NCBI RefSeq assembly: GCF_009617575.1
Contig: NZ_WIXJ01000002.1
Coordinates: forward strand, 434,001 to 498,000
DNA: 64,000 nucleotides
Direction: 5' to 3'
Source: Rhodocyclus gracilis
GTDB taxonomy: Bacteria; Pseudomonadota; Gammaproteobacteria; Burkholderiales; Rhodocyclaceae
Of the stretch, positions 32,772-45,108 are shown one piece after another (positions within the stretch are counted from its first letter, which is position 1; each line of letters opens with the position of its first letter). The position numbers were made by a program, and so were the translations under genes. The notes below the pieces were generated by a model. It ran no database searches and was not told where the DNA came from. It saw only the letters and a list, made by a program, of their open reading frames with translations.

Positions 32772-33134
32772 ATGCCCACTCTTACACTCAGCACCGATCA
32801 GCGCCGCGGCCTGCGCGCCCGCGCCCATGCGCTCAAGCCCGTCGTCTCGATCAGCCAGAACGGCCTCAGCGAAGCGGTACTGAAGGAAATCGGTGTCGCC
32901 CTCCACAGCCACCAGCTGATCAAGATCCGCGTCTACAACGACGACCGCGAAAAACGGGAGCGTTTCCTCGCCGCCATCTGCGAAGAACACAGCGCGGCGC
33001 CGGTGCAACACATCGGCAAGCTGCTCGTCGTCTGGCGTCCGGGCGCCGATGAGGATGACGCGGCAGCCAAGCGTGTTCGTCCGGGTCGTCGCGCTCCGCG
33101 CCGCCCCAAGCGCAGCTTCCAGAACGAGGGCTGA
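32772..33134 (+). CDS. yhbY: Ribosome assembly RNA-binding protein YhbY
   Basis: YhbY-type proteins carry a single CRM (CRS1-YhbY) RNA-binding domain and associate with pre-50S ribosomes. The 120-residue product has LRARAHALKPVVSISQNGLS, containing the QNGLS loop, and LIKIRVYNDDREKRERFLAA, followed by IGKLLVVWRP. A basic tail rich in Arg, Pro and Lys extends beyond the usual 95 residues. The ATG at 32772 is chosen because MPTLTLSTDQRRGLRA is the family start. It is divergent from rlmE with a 48-base gap. Confidence 0.93.
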   Translation: MPTLTLSTDQRRGLRARAHALKPVVSISQNGLSEAVLKEIGVALHSHQLIKIRVYNDDREKRERFLAAICEEHSAAPVQHIGKLLVVWRPGADEDDAAAKRVRPGRRAPRRPKRSFQNEG

Positions 33135-33173
33135 GCCCCGTTCCAAGCCCCGTCGATGCGCCGCCCGCGCCCG

Positions 33174-33196
33174 CTTGCCGATCCGTACTCGGCAAG
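33174..33196. terminator. Hairpin between convergent yhbY and DUF4149 gene
   Basis: CTTGCCGA-N7-TCGGCAAG is a perfect 8-bp inverted repeat lying 40 bases after the yhbY stop and 28 bases beyond the end of the DUF4149 gene. Neither side has a clear T-run, so it may be a weak or factor-assisted bidirectional terminator. Confidence 0.4.
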
Positions 33197-33223
33197 GGCG
33201 CGACTGCGGGCATACGCACGCCG

Positions 33224-33697
33224 TCATCGTCCTTGACGCCCACTGACGACGACCAGCGCCGCCCCCAGCAGACTCTGCACCAGATAAAGCACACTGGCGA
33301 TACCGTGCCAGGTAGCGAAGCGGTCCTTGAGCACCATATCGGCCGCGCCTTCGAGCGCTGCCCGCGAGGCTGACTCCGCCTTCAACTGGGCAATCACCGG
33401 CTGCACGCCGAACTGCCCTATCAGCGCCAACACCACCATCAACACCAGCAGCCAGAAAGACCATCGCCGCAAGGCCTGTGCTCCCTGGCGCATCAGTGCG
33501 TGCAGAATGAGGTAGGCGGCGCAGCCAAAGCCGATCCAGCCAATCAGTTGAAACAGCTTGCCGGCGATGGCGCCGGCCAACTGGCGGTCGGCGAGGGTCG
33601 CGAATAGGGTCGGCGCCACCAGATAGCCGATGCTCCAGAGACCGCCAACCCACAGTGTCAGGGCCAGTCCGCTCAAGGCATCGGCGATGCGGCGCAC
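33224..33697 (-). CDS. DUF4149 family membrane protein
   Basis: I recognise this as a DUF4149-type inner-membrane protein of unknown function. The 157-residue product has four hydrophobic segments (about 8-28, 48-70, 80-100 and 130-152). The conserved beginning is LSGLALTLWVGGLWSIGYLV, and APTLFATLADRQLAGAIAG follows. It starts with a GTG five bases after the greA stop, so it is likely the last gene of carA-carB-greA. Linkage to greA and carB is common in betaproteobacteria, as I recall, but gives no function. Confidence 0.82.
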   Translation of the reverse strand: MRRIADALSGLALTLWVGGLWSIGYLVAPTLFATLADRQLAGAIAGKLFQLIGWIGFGCAAYLILHALMRQGAQALRRWSFWLLVLMVVLALIGQFGVQPVIAQLKAESASRAALEGAADMVLKDRFATWHGIASVLYLVQSLLGAALVVVSGRQGR

Positions 33698-33702
33698 GAT
33701 TC

Positions 33703-34179
33703 TTACTCGTAACGCACGGCAAGCAGTTCGTACTCGCGCAGGCCACCGGGCGCCATGACTTGCGCCACGTCACCGGCGACCTTGCCGATCAGGGCGCGGG
33801 CAATCGGCGAATTGACCGAAATCTTGCCGGCCTTGATGTCCGCCTCGTCTTCGCCAACGATCTGATAAGTGACCTGATCGCCCGTTTCCTGATCTTCAAG
33901 ATCCACCGTCGCCGCGAACACGCAACGGCCACCGGCGTCGAGCAGCTTCGGATCGATGATCTGCGCGTTGCTGATCTTGCCTTCGACTTCCTGGATGCGC
34001 CCTTCAACAAAGGCTTGCCGCTCCTTGGCGGCGTCGTACTCGGCGTTTTCCGAAAGATCACCGTGCGAACGCGCCTCGGCAATCGCCGCAATGACGGCCG
34101 GACGCTCGATGGTCTTCAGACGATGCAGTTCAACACGCAGTTTCTCTGCGCCAGTCAGGGTTAACGGAACCTTGCTCAT
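33703..34179 (-). CDS. greA: Transcription elongation factor GreA
   Basis: GreA enters the RNA polymerase secondary channel and stimulates cleavage of backtracked RNA. The 158-residue protein has the coiled-coil hairpin with the acidic tip [20 protein letters not shown] and the C-terminal FKBP-like domain [15 protein letters not shown]. The ATG at 34179 gives [15 protein letters not shown], the usual start. It follows carB by about 75 bases; the carAB-greA linkage is also known in Pseudomonas. Confidence 0.96.
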   Translation of the reverse strand: MSKVPLTLTGAEKLRVELHRLKTIERPAVIAAIAEARSHGDLSENAEYDAAKERQAFVEGRIQEVEGKISNAQIIDPKLLDAGGRCVFAATVDLEDQETGDQVTYQIVGEDEADIKAGKISVNSPIARALIGKVAGDVAQVMAPGGLREYELLAVRYE

Positions 34180-34253
34180 AAATGTATTCGCCAAGACGCA
34201 CGCCGCCGCCCTCCCGATCAATCAGGATTGGACGGCGGCGACGTGCGGGTTGA

Positions 34254-37452
<3,199 letters not shown>

Positions 37453-37460
<8 letters not shown>

Positions 37461-38640
37461 TTTCCGCCTTACTGTCTTGCATCAACTTGATAAAACGGTC
37501 GAAGAGGTACGCCACATCGTGCGGCCCTGGGCTCGCTTCCGGGTGCCCCTGGAACGAGAAGGCCGGCACGTCAGTCCGCGCCACGCCTTGCAATGAACCG
37601 TCAAAAAGAGAAACGTGCGTCGTCCGCAGGTGAGCGGGCAAACTCGTCGCATCCACCGCGAAGCCGTGGTTCTGGCTGGTGATCAGCACCTGTCCGGTAT
37701 CGACATCCTTAACCGGGTGGTTCGCCCCGTGGTGACCGAACTTCATCTTCACGGTACGCGCACCCGACGCCAGGGCCAGCAACTGGTGGCCGAGGCAGAT
37801 GCCGAACACCGGCAAACGGCGCGCCAGAAATTCGCGGATGGCCGCTACCGCATACGTGCAAGGCTCGGGATCGCCGGGGCCATTCGACAGGAAGACGCCA
37901 TCAGGAGCCAGCGCGAGCACATCGGCGGCTGGCGTCTGCGCCGGCACAACGGTCACGCGGCAACCGCGCTGCGTCAGCATCCGTACGATATTGCGTTTGA
38001 CGCCAAAGTCGTAGGCTACGACGTGAAAAGCCGCCGCAGGCGCCGGGCGATAGCCCTTGAGCGTCCATTCGCCGGCCTCCGCGCCATCGACTGTCGCCGA
38101 ACACGCTGACCACTCGTAGGATTCGCGCACCGAGACGACCTTGGCCAGATCCATACCGGCCAGACCGGGGAAGCGGCGCGCCTCGGCAAGAGCGGTGGCC
38201 GCGTCGCGACCAGTGATGATGCAACCGGCCTGCGCACCTTTTTCGCGCAGCAGGCGCGTCAGGCGACGAGTATCGACGCCAGCGATGGCGACAACGCCGC
38301 GCGCCTTCAGATACGCGGGCAGCGTCTCCTGCAGGCGCCAGCTTTCAGCGCGCACAGGCAGATCGCGAATGACGAGACCCGCCGCATGATTGCCGGCCGA
38401 CTCGAAATCTTCGTCGTTACAGCCAACGTTGCCGATGTGGGGATACGTCAACGTCACAATCTGACGGGAATAGGACGGGTCGGTCAGGATTTCCTGATAA
38501 CCGGTCATGGCGGTATTGAAAACCACCTCGCCGCTGACACAGCCTTCGGCGCCGATAGAATAGCCACTAAAAATGGAGCCGTCGGCGAGAGCGAGCGTCG
38601 CGGGCGGCAAATCTGGATGCAGGGCGGGGGACGACGACAC
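37453..38640 (-). CDS. carA: Carbamoyl-phosphate synthase small subunit
   Basis: CarA hydrolyses glutamine and channels ammonia to CarB. The 395-residue protein has the N-terminal CarA domain ([36 protein letters not shown]) and a class I glutamine amidotransferase domain. The latter shows [12 protein letters not shown], the nucleophile loop [16 protein letters not shown] and the His/Glu pair in [12 protein letters not shown]. The start is a GTG with CAGGAG nearby. A promoter and a hairpin-T element lie in its 245-base leader. Confidence 0.97.
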
Positions 38641-38701
38641 AAAACACTCCTGTTGAAGCGGCCGGGCGCTCTACCCGAGGTAACACTGGGCTTAGATGCG
38701 C

Positions 38702-38731
38702 AAAAGCGGAAGGGTTCGCAACCCTCCCGCT
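38702..38731 (-). terminator. Hairpin plus T-run in the carA leader (possible attenuator)
   Basis: In the minus-strand transcript GCGGGAGGGTT-GCG-AACCCTTCCGC pairs over 11 positions with one G-U, extended by a T-A pair, and is followed by TTTT. It lies between the likely carA promoter and the GTG start, about 65 bases before carA, so it would stop transcription before the genes unless overridden. Regulation by pyrimidines or arginine is inference. Confidence 0.6.
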
Positions 38732-38752
38732 CACATCCAACCGGACGTCTGC

Positions 38753-38781
38753 ATTATACCGAAAGCCCCCCCCTCCGGCAA
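38753..38781 (-). promoter_or_regulatory. Likely sigma-70 promoter of carAB-greA
   Basis: On the minus strand TTGCCG (38781-38776) is followed after exactly 17 bases by a perfect TATAAT (38758-38753). Transcription would begin near 38746, leaving a leader of about 105 bases that contains the hairpin-T element. The site lies in the gap downstream of dapB. Confidence 0.6.
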
Positions 38782-38885
38782 TTCCGCGCCCTCTTCGGCA
38801 GGCACCGAACACCGGGCGTTCTGACAAAAACGGCGCGTAAACGCAGTGTTTATGCCAGCATCAACCCACCTGCAACAACCGGAGT

Positions 38886-39683
38886 TCAACGCAGACCAAG
38901 GACGTCCTGCATGTCGTAAAGACCGTTCTTGCGCTCAAGCAGAAAGCGCGCGGCACGCAAACTGCCGACCGCATACGGATCGCGGCTTGCCATCTTGTGC
39001 GTGATCTCGACACGTTCGCCTTCGCCGCAATACATCACGGTGTGATCGCCGACGATATCGCCGCCGCGCACGACAGCAAAACCGATGGTCGCCGGATCGC
39101 GCTCACCCGTGACGCCCTCGCGTGCGAATACCGCGCAGTCGTCGAGCGTACGCCCGAGCGCCGACGCCACCACCTCGCCCATGCGCAAGGCCGTCCCCGA
39201 TGGCGCGTCGATCTTGCGTTTGTGGTGCGCCTCGACGATCTCGATGTCGTAACCTTCATTCAGGATGCGCGTCGCCAGTTCAAGCACCTTGAACACTGCA
39301 TTGACGCCAACGCTCATGTTCGGCGCGAACACCACCGGGATTTCCTGCGCCGCCTCGGCGATGGCCTGCTTGCCCGCCGCATCGAAACCGGTCGTACCGA
39401 TCACCGCCGCCACGGAGTGTCGCCGACAAATCTCAAGATGGCGAAGCGTCCCCTCGGGACGCGTGAAATCGATCAGACAATCTGCCTGCGCAATACCCGC
39501 CTCGGCATCGCTGCTCACCCGAACGCCGGTTTGCAAACCCAAGGACTCACCGGCATCGCGACCGATCAGCGGCGAACCGGGCTGATCCAGTGCTGCGACC
39601 AGCGTTGCGCCGGAATCATTCAAGGTCGCCTTGATCAGCGCCAACCCCATGCGCCCGGAGGCACCGACAATTGCAATCTTCAC
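38886..39683 (-). CDS. dapB: 4-hydroxy-tetrahydrodipicolinate reductase
   Basis: DapB reduces the dihydrodipicolinate precursor with NAD(P)H on the lysine and meso-diaminopimelate pathway. The 265-residue product has the dinucleotide fold [18 protein letters not shown], then VIGTTGFD, the active-site loop [18 protein letters not shown], and a C-terminal [20 protein letters not shown]. The start is the GTG at 39683, preceded by AGAGG at 6 bases; this makes the protein start directly at the Rossmann strand, as in the family. It follows bamE by 10 bases. Confidence 0.95.
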   Translation of the reverse strand: MKIAIVGASGRMGLALIKATLNDSGATLVAALDQPGSPLIGRDAGESLGLQTGVRVSSDAEAGIAQADCLIDFTRPEGTLRHLEICRRHSVAAVIGTTGFDAAGKQAIAEAAQEIPVVFAPNMSVGVNAVFKVLELATRILNEGYDIEIVEAHHKRKIDAPSGTALRMGEVVASALGRTLDDCAVFAREGVTGERDPATIGFAVVRGGDIVGDHTVMYCGEGERVEITHKMASRDPYAVGSLRAARFLLERKNGLYDMQDVLGLR

Positions 39684-39693
39684 TCTTAACCTC

Positions 39694-40170
39694 TCACAAA
39701 CCGACGGTTTCCAATACCTTGCCGAAGAAGCCACGCTCCTCGACAGGAGGAGGCGCCGCCCCTTCGGGCAACGACCCCAGATCAATCACGCGCGATCGCA
39801 CTTCCGGCTCCGCCCCCGAATCGCCGCCCTGCGCCGCCGCCACATCACCGCTCACACGAGCAAGACGCCCTTCCGCATCGAAAAACACCGAGAAGCGGCG
39901 CGTCTCGACGGTGGAATCGGCGCCCTTCTGCAAGCGATAGACGTAATCCCAGCGATCGGCATGGAACATATCGACCAGCATCGGCGTACCGAGAATGAAG
40001 CGGACCTGCTCCCGCGTCTGCCCCGGACGCAACTGGGCAACCATTTCCTGGGTCAGGACATTCCCCTGCTGCACGTCGATGCGATACTCGGTGACGAGTC
40101 GCGGCACATACGAACAGGCGGATAGCGTCGCCACGAGGAGCGCGGCGACAAGGGTTCGCGAAGACATCAT
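39694..40170 (-). CDS. bamE: Outer membrane assembly lipoprotein BamE (SmpA/OmlA)
   Basis: BamE is a lipoprotein of the BAM complex that inserts beta-barrel proteins in the outer membrane. The 158-residue product has a lipoprotein signal with lipobox LSAC (Cys near residue 19). The SmpA/OmlA fold follows: [40 protein letters not shown] and YVYRLQKG. The C-terminal 40 residues are an acidic and proline-rich extension. It is divergent from fur, a common betaproteobacterial arrangement. Confidence 0.93.
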   Translation of the reverse strand: MMSSRTLVAALLVATLSACSYVPRLVTEYRIDVQQGNVLTQEMVAQLRPGQTREQVRFILGTPMLVDMFHADRWDYVYRLQKGADSTVETRRFSVFFDAEGRLARVSGDVAAAQGGDSGAEPEVRSRVIDLGSLPEGAAPPPVEERGFFGKVLETVGL

Positions 40171-40323
40171 GTGCAGAAAGATTCCGTAAAGTGTGGCGGG
40201 TCACCGCGTGACAACCGCAGACAAGTTAGCCGCGTCCGCCGCCACATCCTCGGCATCGGTCGCGTGCGCGCACAAAATCGGCGCCTGACGCGCCAGCACA
40301 TCCGGCGCGGACAGTAAACTTCG

Positions 40324-40346
40324 CGCCGCTGACAGCGGCGGTTTTT
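40324..40346 (+). terminator. Orphan rho-independent terminator upstream of fur
   Basis: CGCCGCT-GAC-AGCGGCG forms a perfect 7-bp stem with a 3-base loop, followed by GTTTTTAT on the plus strand. No coding gene ends here on that strand: bamE is transcribed away and fur begins 86 bases later. The opposite strand has no T-run after the stem. It may end an unannotated small RNA or act in a long fur leader. Confidence 0.65.
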
Positions 40347-40431
40347 ATCTCATTGCTGCCGGTATATCATAACCGAAAACCCTGTGCAGGCACCCCGCGC
40401 CGGGCGCCGCACTGCCACGCAAAGGACACCG

Positions 40432-40923
40432 ATGAGCAACCCCCAAGACCTGCGAAACCTCGGCCTCAAGGCGACAATCCCGCGCCTGAAGATTCTCGAA
40501 CTCTTCGAGCGAAGCACGCAGCGCCACCTCGCCGCCGAGGATGTGCATCGACTGCTGCTGGCCGAAAACCTCGACATCGGACTGGCAACGGTCTACCGCG
40601 TGCTGACGCAGTTCGAGCAGGCCGGCCTGCTTGAGCGCCACCACTTTGAGTCAGGCAAGGCGGTGTTCGAGAAAAATGCCGGTTTGCACCACGACCACCT
40701 CGTTTGTATCAACTGTGGACGTGTTGAAGAGTTTTGCGACCCCGAAATCGAGCGCCGCCAAGCCAAAATCGCCAAGGAGCGCGGCTTCGCCATTCAGGAA
40801 CACGCGCTCTATCTCTACGCCGAATGTCTTAAAAGCGACTGTCCGAACCGCAATGCAGACAAGCAAAGCAGCCTGACGCTCCGCGCTGGCGAAGTCGACG
40901 CCGCCGAACAGGCCGACGACTAG
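40432..40923 (+). CDS. fur: Ferric uptake regulator Fur
   Basis: Fur is the iron-responsive repressor of uptake and iron-storage genes. The 163-residue protein has the winged helix ([17 protein letters not shown], then [20 protein letters not shown]). The metal-binding region contains [18 protein letters not shown] with the CxxC pair, and the C-terminal pair is CLKSDC. The ATG at 40432 ([13 protein letters not shown]) is the family start. It stands alone in a 261-base intergenic region divergent from bamE; I do not see a good Fur box in that region. Confidence 0.96.
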   Translation: MSNPQDLRNLGLKATIPRLKILELFERSTQRHLAAEDVHRLLLAENLDIGLATVYRVLTQFEQAGLLERHHFESGKAVFEKNAGLHHDHLVCINCGRVEEFCDPEIERRQAKIAKERGFAIQEHALYLYAECLKSDCPNRNADKQSSLTLRAGEVDAAEQADD

Positions 40924-40963
40924 ACCACCTGCTGCTTTCCCGCACCACGCCTTAGCCGCCCGG

Positions 40964-40985
40964 ACGCTCGCCCCGCTGCGAGCGT
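40964..40985 (+). terminator. Hairpin after fur
   Basis: ACGCTCGC-N6-GCGAGCGT is a perfect 8-bp inverted repeat about 40 bases after the fur stop. The sequence after it (TGCGCCCCTTCTT) is only moderately T-rich, so it would be a weak terminator for fur. Confidence 0.4.
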
Positions 40986-41125
40986 TGCGCCCCTTCTTGA
41001 TGGCTCGCCGACGGCAGCTGGTGCCACCCTCATCACCGATCCCACCGATCCACTTCCGCTGCTGAAGCTGCCCATGCTGTGCGAGCTTTGCGGCGTCGAT
41101 ACGCTCTCAGTCTGCGACACTCCCC

Positions 41126-41689
41126 ATGGAAGCTTTCCTTACCTCCGGCCTGATCGTTGCGCTCGCCGAAATCGGCGACAAAACGCAGTTGCTCTCCTTC
41201 GTCCTGGCCGCCCGCCTACGCCGACCGGGCGCCATCATCGCCGGCATCTTCGTCGCCACGCTCGCCAATCACGGCCTCGCCGGCTCGCTGGGCGCCTGGA
41301 TTGCCTCCTGGTTTTCACCGCAAACGTTGCGCTGGAGCACCGGCATCATTTTCCTCGTCTTCGCGCTCTGGACCTTGCGCCCGGACACTCTCGACGAAAA
41401 CGACACACCGCAAGTCGGCAAGGCCGGCGCCTTCGTCACCACGCTGATCGCTTTTTTTCTTGCAGAAATGGGTGACAAGACGCAATTTGCGACCATTGCC
41501 CTCGCCGCCCGCTTTAACGACCTTGCCTGGGTTGTCGTCGGCACGACCCTCGGCATGATGCTGGCGAATGTACCGGCCGTCCTGCTGGGCGAACGGCTCG
41601 CCGGACGTCTGCCGCTCGACGCCATCCGCTGGACCGCCGCCGGCGTCTTTTCCATTACCGGACTGCTTACCCTGTTCTACGCCGGCTAA
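41126..41689 (+). CDS. TMEM165/GDT1 (UPF0016) family cation exporter, probably manganese
   Basis: Members of this family move manganese or calcium out of the cytoplasm. The 187-residue protein has about six membrane helices and two copies of the signature ExGDKTQ: LAEIGDKTQ near residue 17 and LAEMGDKTQ near residue 112. These mark the internal duplication that forms the metal site. It lies 202 bases after fur. I looked for a yybP-ykoY riboswitch in that gap and found none. The manganese substrate is inferred from bacterial members. Confidence 0.88.
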   Translation: MEAFLTSGLIVALAEIGDKTQLLSFVLAARLRRPGAIIAGIFVATLANHGLAGSLGAWIASWFSPQTLRWSTGIIFLVFALWTLRPDTLDENDTPQVGKAGAFVTTLIAFFLAEMGDKTQFATIALAARFNDLAWVVVGTTLGMMLANVPAVLLGERLAGRLPLDAIRWTAAGVFSITGLLTLFYAG

Positions 41690-41740
41690 AGCCGGCCAAG
41701 GACTGCGCCAGCGCCGAAGCCTCTCGGCCTCCTCGTCGCA

Positions 41741-42322
41741 TCAGGCGAAGAGGTCGACGCGCGCGGCGCCAGTGGGCGCCGATATCTGCTGCACGGCCGC
41801 ATACGCAGCGGTTCCGGCCGCTCCGGCCGTTCCAGAGGCTGCGTTGGCCGCTTGCAAACGCTCGACCTCGCGCCGCGCCTCGGCCTCCATGCGCGAAGCG
41901 GTCGCCGCGACGCTTTGGTCCTGCGCCGAAGGATCGTTCGGCGCCAGCGCCGTGTTGCGGATATGGATGGCCTTCGGGATCGTCTCTTCGGGCGTACGCC
42001 CGGGCGAGGTATCGATCGACACTTCGCCCGATACTGCGTAATCCTTGCCATCCGGACCTTTCTGGTACTCGAAGGACGGCCCGCCCCTGACCAGATCGCG
42101 GCCAACGTTGAGGTGCGCCTGCTCATGCGCGCGCACCTGCCGGTCGACATCCGCGAGCTTGCTTATCTCGCGGCGCTGCTCTGGGGTCAGCGTATCGCCA
42201 GACGCAACCGAGCTACGAGAGGACGCGCCAGACGGCCTGCCGGAGGCACTGACGACTGCCGTCGTCGCTCGTATGAAATCCAGTGCAGAGGCTGAAGTCG
42301 CGCTTGAAATCATCGGCGCCAA
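41741..42322 (-). CDS. SprA-like / CJM1_0395-type putative metalloprotease
   Basis: This 193-residue protein resembles the SprA-related putative metalloprotease family. Its middle has LADVDRQVRAHEQAHLNVGR, in which HEQAH fits the zinc motif HExxH. EYQKGPDGKDYAVSGEVSID follows, typical of the family. The N-terminal 45 residues and the alanine-rich C-terminus are low complexity, and no signal peptide or membrane segment is clear. Proteolytic activity and substrate are not established. It stands alone between the manganese exporter (plus) and recN (minus). Confidence 0.75.
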   Translation of the reverse strand: MAPMISSATSASALDFIRATTAVVSASGRPSGASSRSSVASGDTLTPEQRREISKLADVDRQVRAHEQAHLNVGRDLVRGGPSFEYQKGPDGKDYAVSGEVSIDTSPGRTPEETIPKAIHIRNTALAPNDPSAQDQSVAATASRMEAEARREVERLQAANAASGTAGAAGTAAYAAVQQISAPTGAARVDLFA

Positions 42323-42418
42323 CCATGATCAGAGCATCGTTCCGGATAACGGCCACCCCGATGCCACGGGGCCGCCCTCTTTCTATCGTAGACGAGACGC
42401 TGCGCTCTTGCCCGTAGG

Positions 42419-44083
42419 TCAGTCCGTCGCGCCGGTTGTCAGCATTTCTTCGGCATGCTGACGGGTGATGGCGGTGATTTCGACGCCGCCCAGCATGCGC
42501 GCAATCTCTTCGACACGCCCCAAAGCATCAAGCGTCAAGAGGCGACTGCGCACACCAGACGCATCGTTTTCCTTGAGCACGCGCCACTGCCAGTCGGCAC
42601 ACGCTGCCACTTGCGGCAGGTGGGTCACGCACAGCACCTGACGTTCGCGCCCCAGTTCGCGCAGCAAGCGACCGACCACTTCGGCGACACCGCCGCCGAT
42701 GCCGACGTCGACCTCGTCAAACACCAGCGTCGGCACCCGTGCCGCCTGACTGGTCACGACCTGAATCGCCAGGCTGATACGCGACAGCTCGCCGCCCGAC
42801 GCCACTTTCGCCAAGGAGCGCGCTTCGCCGCCAGAGAGACCGGCGATGCGAAATTCAACCTGTTCGTCGCCATTGGCGCTGCCGCCCGAGACCGGCAGCA
42901 AAGCCACCTCGAAGCGCCCGCCGGCCAGGGCCAACTGCTGCATGACACGGCTGACCTCCGTTCCCAAGGCAGCCGCCACCGTGGCGCGGGATTCGGAAAG
43001 ACGCTGCGCGAGCGTCGCATAGCGCGTCCGGGTTGCCGCAACGCGGGCGTCGAGTGCCGCCAGATCGGTCGTTTCGCCAATCTCGGCCAAGCGTTTTTTG
43101 GCCACCTCCAACAAGGCCGGCAAGCCCTCCGGGGTGACCCGATATTTACGCGCGCAATCCAGCGTGGCCTCGATGCGGCGTTCCACCTCGTCAAGACGCT
43201 GCGGATCGATGTCCACCCGATCGGCATAACGCCGCAGTATGGACGTCGATTCACTCAGATTGACCTGCGCGGAGCGTAATAGCTCCGCGGCTTCAGCCAG
43301 CGCGGGATCGACGTCCAGCAGCGCATCGACGCGCTCGACCGCCAAGTCGAGGCGCGAGGCGCTACCAGACTCGTCATCGGCCACGAGATCGAGCGCTGCA
43401 CGCACACCTTCGATCAGACTCGTCGCGTGCGCCAAGCGCCGGTGCTCGGCATTGAGGGCACTCCACTCGTCGCCGGCAAAACCGAGCCGTTCAAGCTCAC
43501 TGACCTGCCAATCAAGGCGTTCGCGCTCGGCGGCAAGCGCCTCGGCGTTCTCACCGGCGACCGCACGTGCCGATTCGGCGGCACGCCAGGCACGCCAGGC
43601 CTCGCCGAGTTCGCCGCGCAGCGCATCGAGATCGCCATGCGTATCGAGCAGGGCGCGTTGTGCGTCGGCACGCAGCAAAGACTGGTGCGCATGCTGCCCA
43701 TGAATATCGACCAGCGCCTCGGCGACCTCGCGCAACTGTTGCAAGGTTGCGGGAGAGCCGTTGATGTAGGCACGCGAGCGCCCGCCGGCGTCCATCACCC
43801 GCCGCAAAAGGAGGCCCTCATCCGCGTCAAAGTCATTGGCGCGCAACCAGTCTGTAACGGTCGCCAAGGCGGCAAGATCGAACTCGGCCGTCACCTCGGC
43901 CCGCTCGCCACCGGCGCGCACCAAGCCTGCCTCCGCCCTTTCGCCGAGGACAAAAGCCAGGGCGTCGACGAGAATGGACTTGCCGGCGCCCGTCTCGCCC
44001 GTCAGCGTGCCGAAACCGCGCGCGGGTGCCAGATCGAGTCGATCAACGAGGACAAAATCGCGAATCGTCAGACGGGTGAGCAT
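42419..44083 (-). CDS. recN: DNA repair protein RecN
   Basis: RecN is an SMC-like ATPase that holds broken DNA ends during recombinational repair. The 554-residue protein has Walker A LTGETGAGKSILVDALAFVL at the N-terminus, a long coiled-coil middle, the ABC signature LSGGEARSLAKVASGGELSR and Walker B TLVFDEVDVGIGG, then VLCVTHLPQVAA. It lies about 40 bases after nadK, a conserved pairing. No LexA box was recognised nearby. Confidence 0.95.
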   Translation of the reverse strand: MLTRLTIRDFVLVDRLDLAPARGFGTLTGETGAGKSILVDALAFVLGERAEAGLVRAGGERAEVTAEFDLAALATVTDWLRANDFDADEGLLLRRVMDAGGRSRAYINGSPATLQQLREVAEALVDIHGQHAHQSLLRADAQRALLDTHGDLDALRGELGEAWRAWRAAESARAVAGENAEALAAERERLDWQVSELERLGFAGDEWSALNAEHRRLAHATSLIEGVRAALDLVADDESGSASRLDLAVERVDALLDVDPALAEAAELLRSAQVNLSESTSILRRYADRVDIDPQRLDEVERRIEATLDCARKYRVTPEGLPALLEVAKKRLAEIGETTDLAALDARVAATRTRYATLAQRLSESRATVAAALGTEVSRVMQQLALAGGRFEVALLPVSGGSANGDEQVEFRIAGLSGGEARSLAKVASGGELSRISLAIQVVTSQAARVPTLVFDEVDVGIGGGVAEVVGRLLRELGRERQVLCVTHLPQVAACADWQWRVLKENDASGVRSRLLTLDALGRVEEIARMLGGVEITAITRQHAEEMLTTGATD

Positions 44084-44122
44084 GGTCGTGGCGACGTATC
44101 AAAAAGCTAAAAAATGCGACGG

Positions 44123-45046
44123 TCAGAGGTCTTGCGGCCGCTCGCTCCAGTGCAGTTTCTCGCGCAGCATGGCGAAGTAACTGTAGCCCGGAGGATGCAG
44201 GAAACAGATGGCGTGCGACGAACGCCGGATGCAGACCAGATCGCCGATCTGCAAGTCGAACGTCACCTGACCATCAAGGTGGACACGCGACACCGTCGCC
44301 TGCTCGATGCGCACCGTGAGTTCCGCGCTATCGCCGATGATCACCGGGCGATTGGTCAGCGCATGCGGACACAGCGGCACCAAGGTCATGCCGGACACCT
44401 GCGGATGCAGGATCGGCCCATTGGCCGACAGCGAGTAGGCGGTTGAACCGGTGGGGGTGGCAACGATCAAGCCATCGGCACGCAGCTTGTAGACGAACTC
44501 GCCATCGATGAAGAGCGAGAACTCGATCATCCGGCCGACCGCGCCCTTGTCGACGACCACCTCGTTCAGAGCCAGACTGGCGCCGACCACCTCGCCATGG
44601 CGACGCACCTCGGCCTCCAGCAGCATGCGCGATTCAGGAACGAAACGCCCGGCCAGAAGGTCATCCACGCGCAGCATCATTTCGCTGTGCGCGATATCCG
44701 TCATGAAGCCCAAACGCCCTTGATTGATGCCGACCAAGGGCGTGCCGTAAGACGCCAGGAGGCGAGCGGCACCGAGCATGGTGCCATCACCGCCGAGCAC
44801 AATGGCCACGTCGGCCCAGGCACCGATGGCATCGAAGTCGCCCGCCGGCCATTCGGCAAGCGCGCCATCGGCCGCCGAACACGCGGTGGCGGCCTCGATC
44901 AGGACGTCAACGCCGCGCTCCGTGAGATGACGCGCAAGACCTGCCAGCGACGCGGCAATCTCCGGGCTGCGGAACTTGCCGATCAGCGCCATCTTCCGCG
45001 GTACGCGCGGTGAATCGGCAAACGCGGGAGCCGGGAATTGTGTCAT
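44123..45046 (-). CDS. nadK: NAD kinase
   Basis: NadK phosphorylates NAD to NADP. The 307-residue protein contains [10 protein letters not shown], the signature [38 protein letters not shown], and [20 protein letters not shown] with the NAD-contact region. The ATG at 45046 is chosen over upstream codons that would run into the hrcA promoter. No clear Shine-Dalgarno precedes it, and an ATG at 44992 is possible. It is divergent from hrcA and upstream of recN. Confidence 0.93.
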   Translation of the reverse strand: MTQFPAPAFADSPRVPRKMALIGKFRSPEIAASLAGLARHLTERGVDVLIEAATACSAADGALAEWPAGDFDAIGAWADVAIVLGGDGTMLGAARLLASYGTPLVGINQGRLGFMTDIAHSEMMLRVDDLLAGRFVPESRMLLEAEVRRHGEVVGASLALNEVVVDKGAVGRMIEFSLFIDGEFVYKLRADGLIVATPTGSTAYSLSANGPILHPQVSGMTLVPLCPHALTNRPVIIGDSAELTVRIEQATVSRVHLDGQVTFDLQIGDLVCIRRSSHAICFLHPPGYSYFAMLREKLHWSERPQDL

Positions 45047-45080
45047 GGCTGGAATTAAACCACATGCCTCGCCCCGCGGA

Positions 45081-45108
45081 GGGGGCATTTTTTGTAGAAT
45101 CGGCCCCC
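45081..45108 (+). promoter_or_regulatory. Inverted repeat around the hrcA -10 element
   Basis: GGGGGC (45081-45086) and GCCCCC (45103-45108) form a perfect 6-bp inverted repeat that encloses TAGAAT (45095-45100), a good -10 hexamer. The right arm ends on the base before the hrcA ATG, so transcription from this -10 would leave almost no leader. No convincing -35 is seen and the arms do not resemble the CIRCE operator. Confidence 0.4.

Noticed and set aside
40924-41125. Manganese riboswitch before the TMEM165-type exporter
   Set aside because: No GGGGAGTAG-type core is present on the plus strand; only a hairpin near 40964 is seen.
42350-42374. Hairpin downstream of recN as a terminator
   Set aside because: Only five contiguous pairs form, the outer pairs need a 3-base bulge, and no T-run follows on the recN strand.
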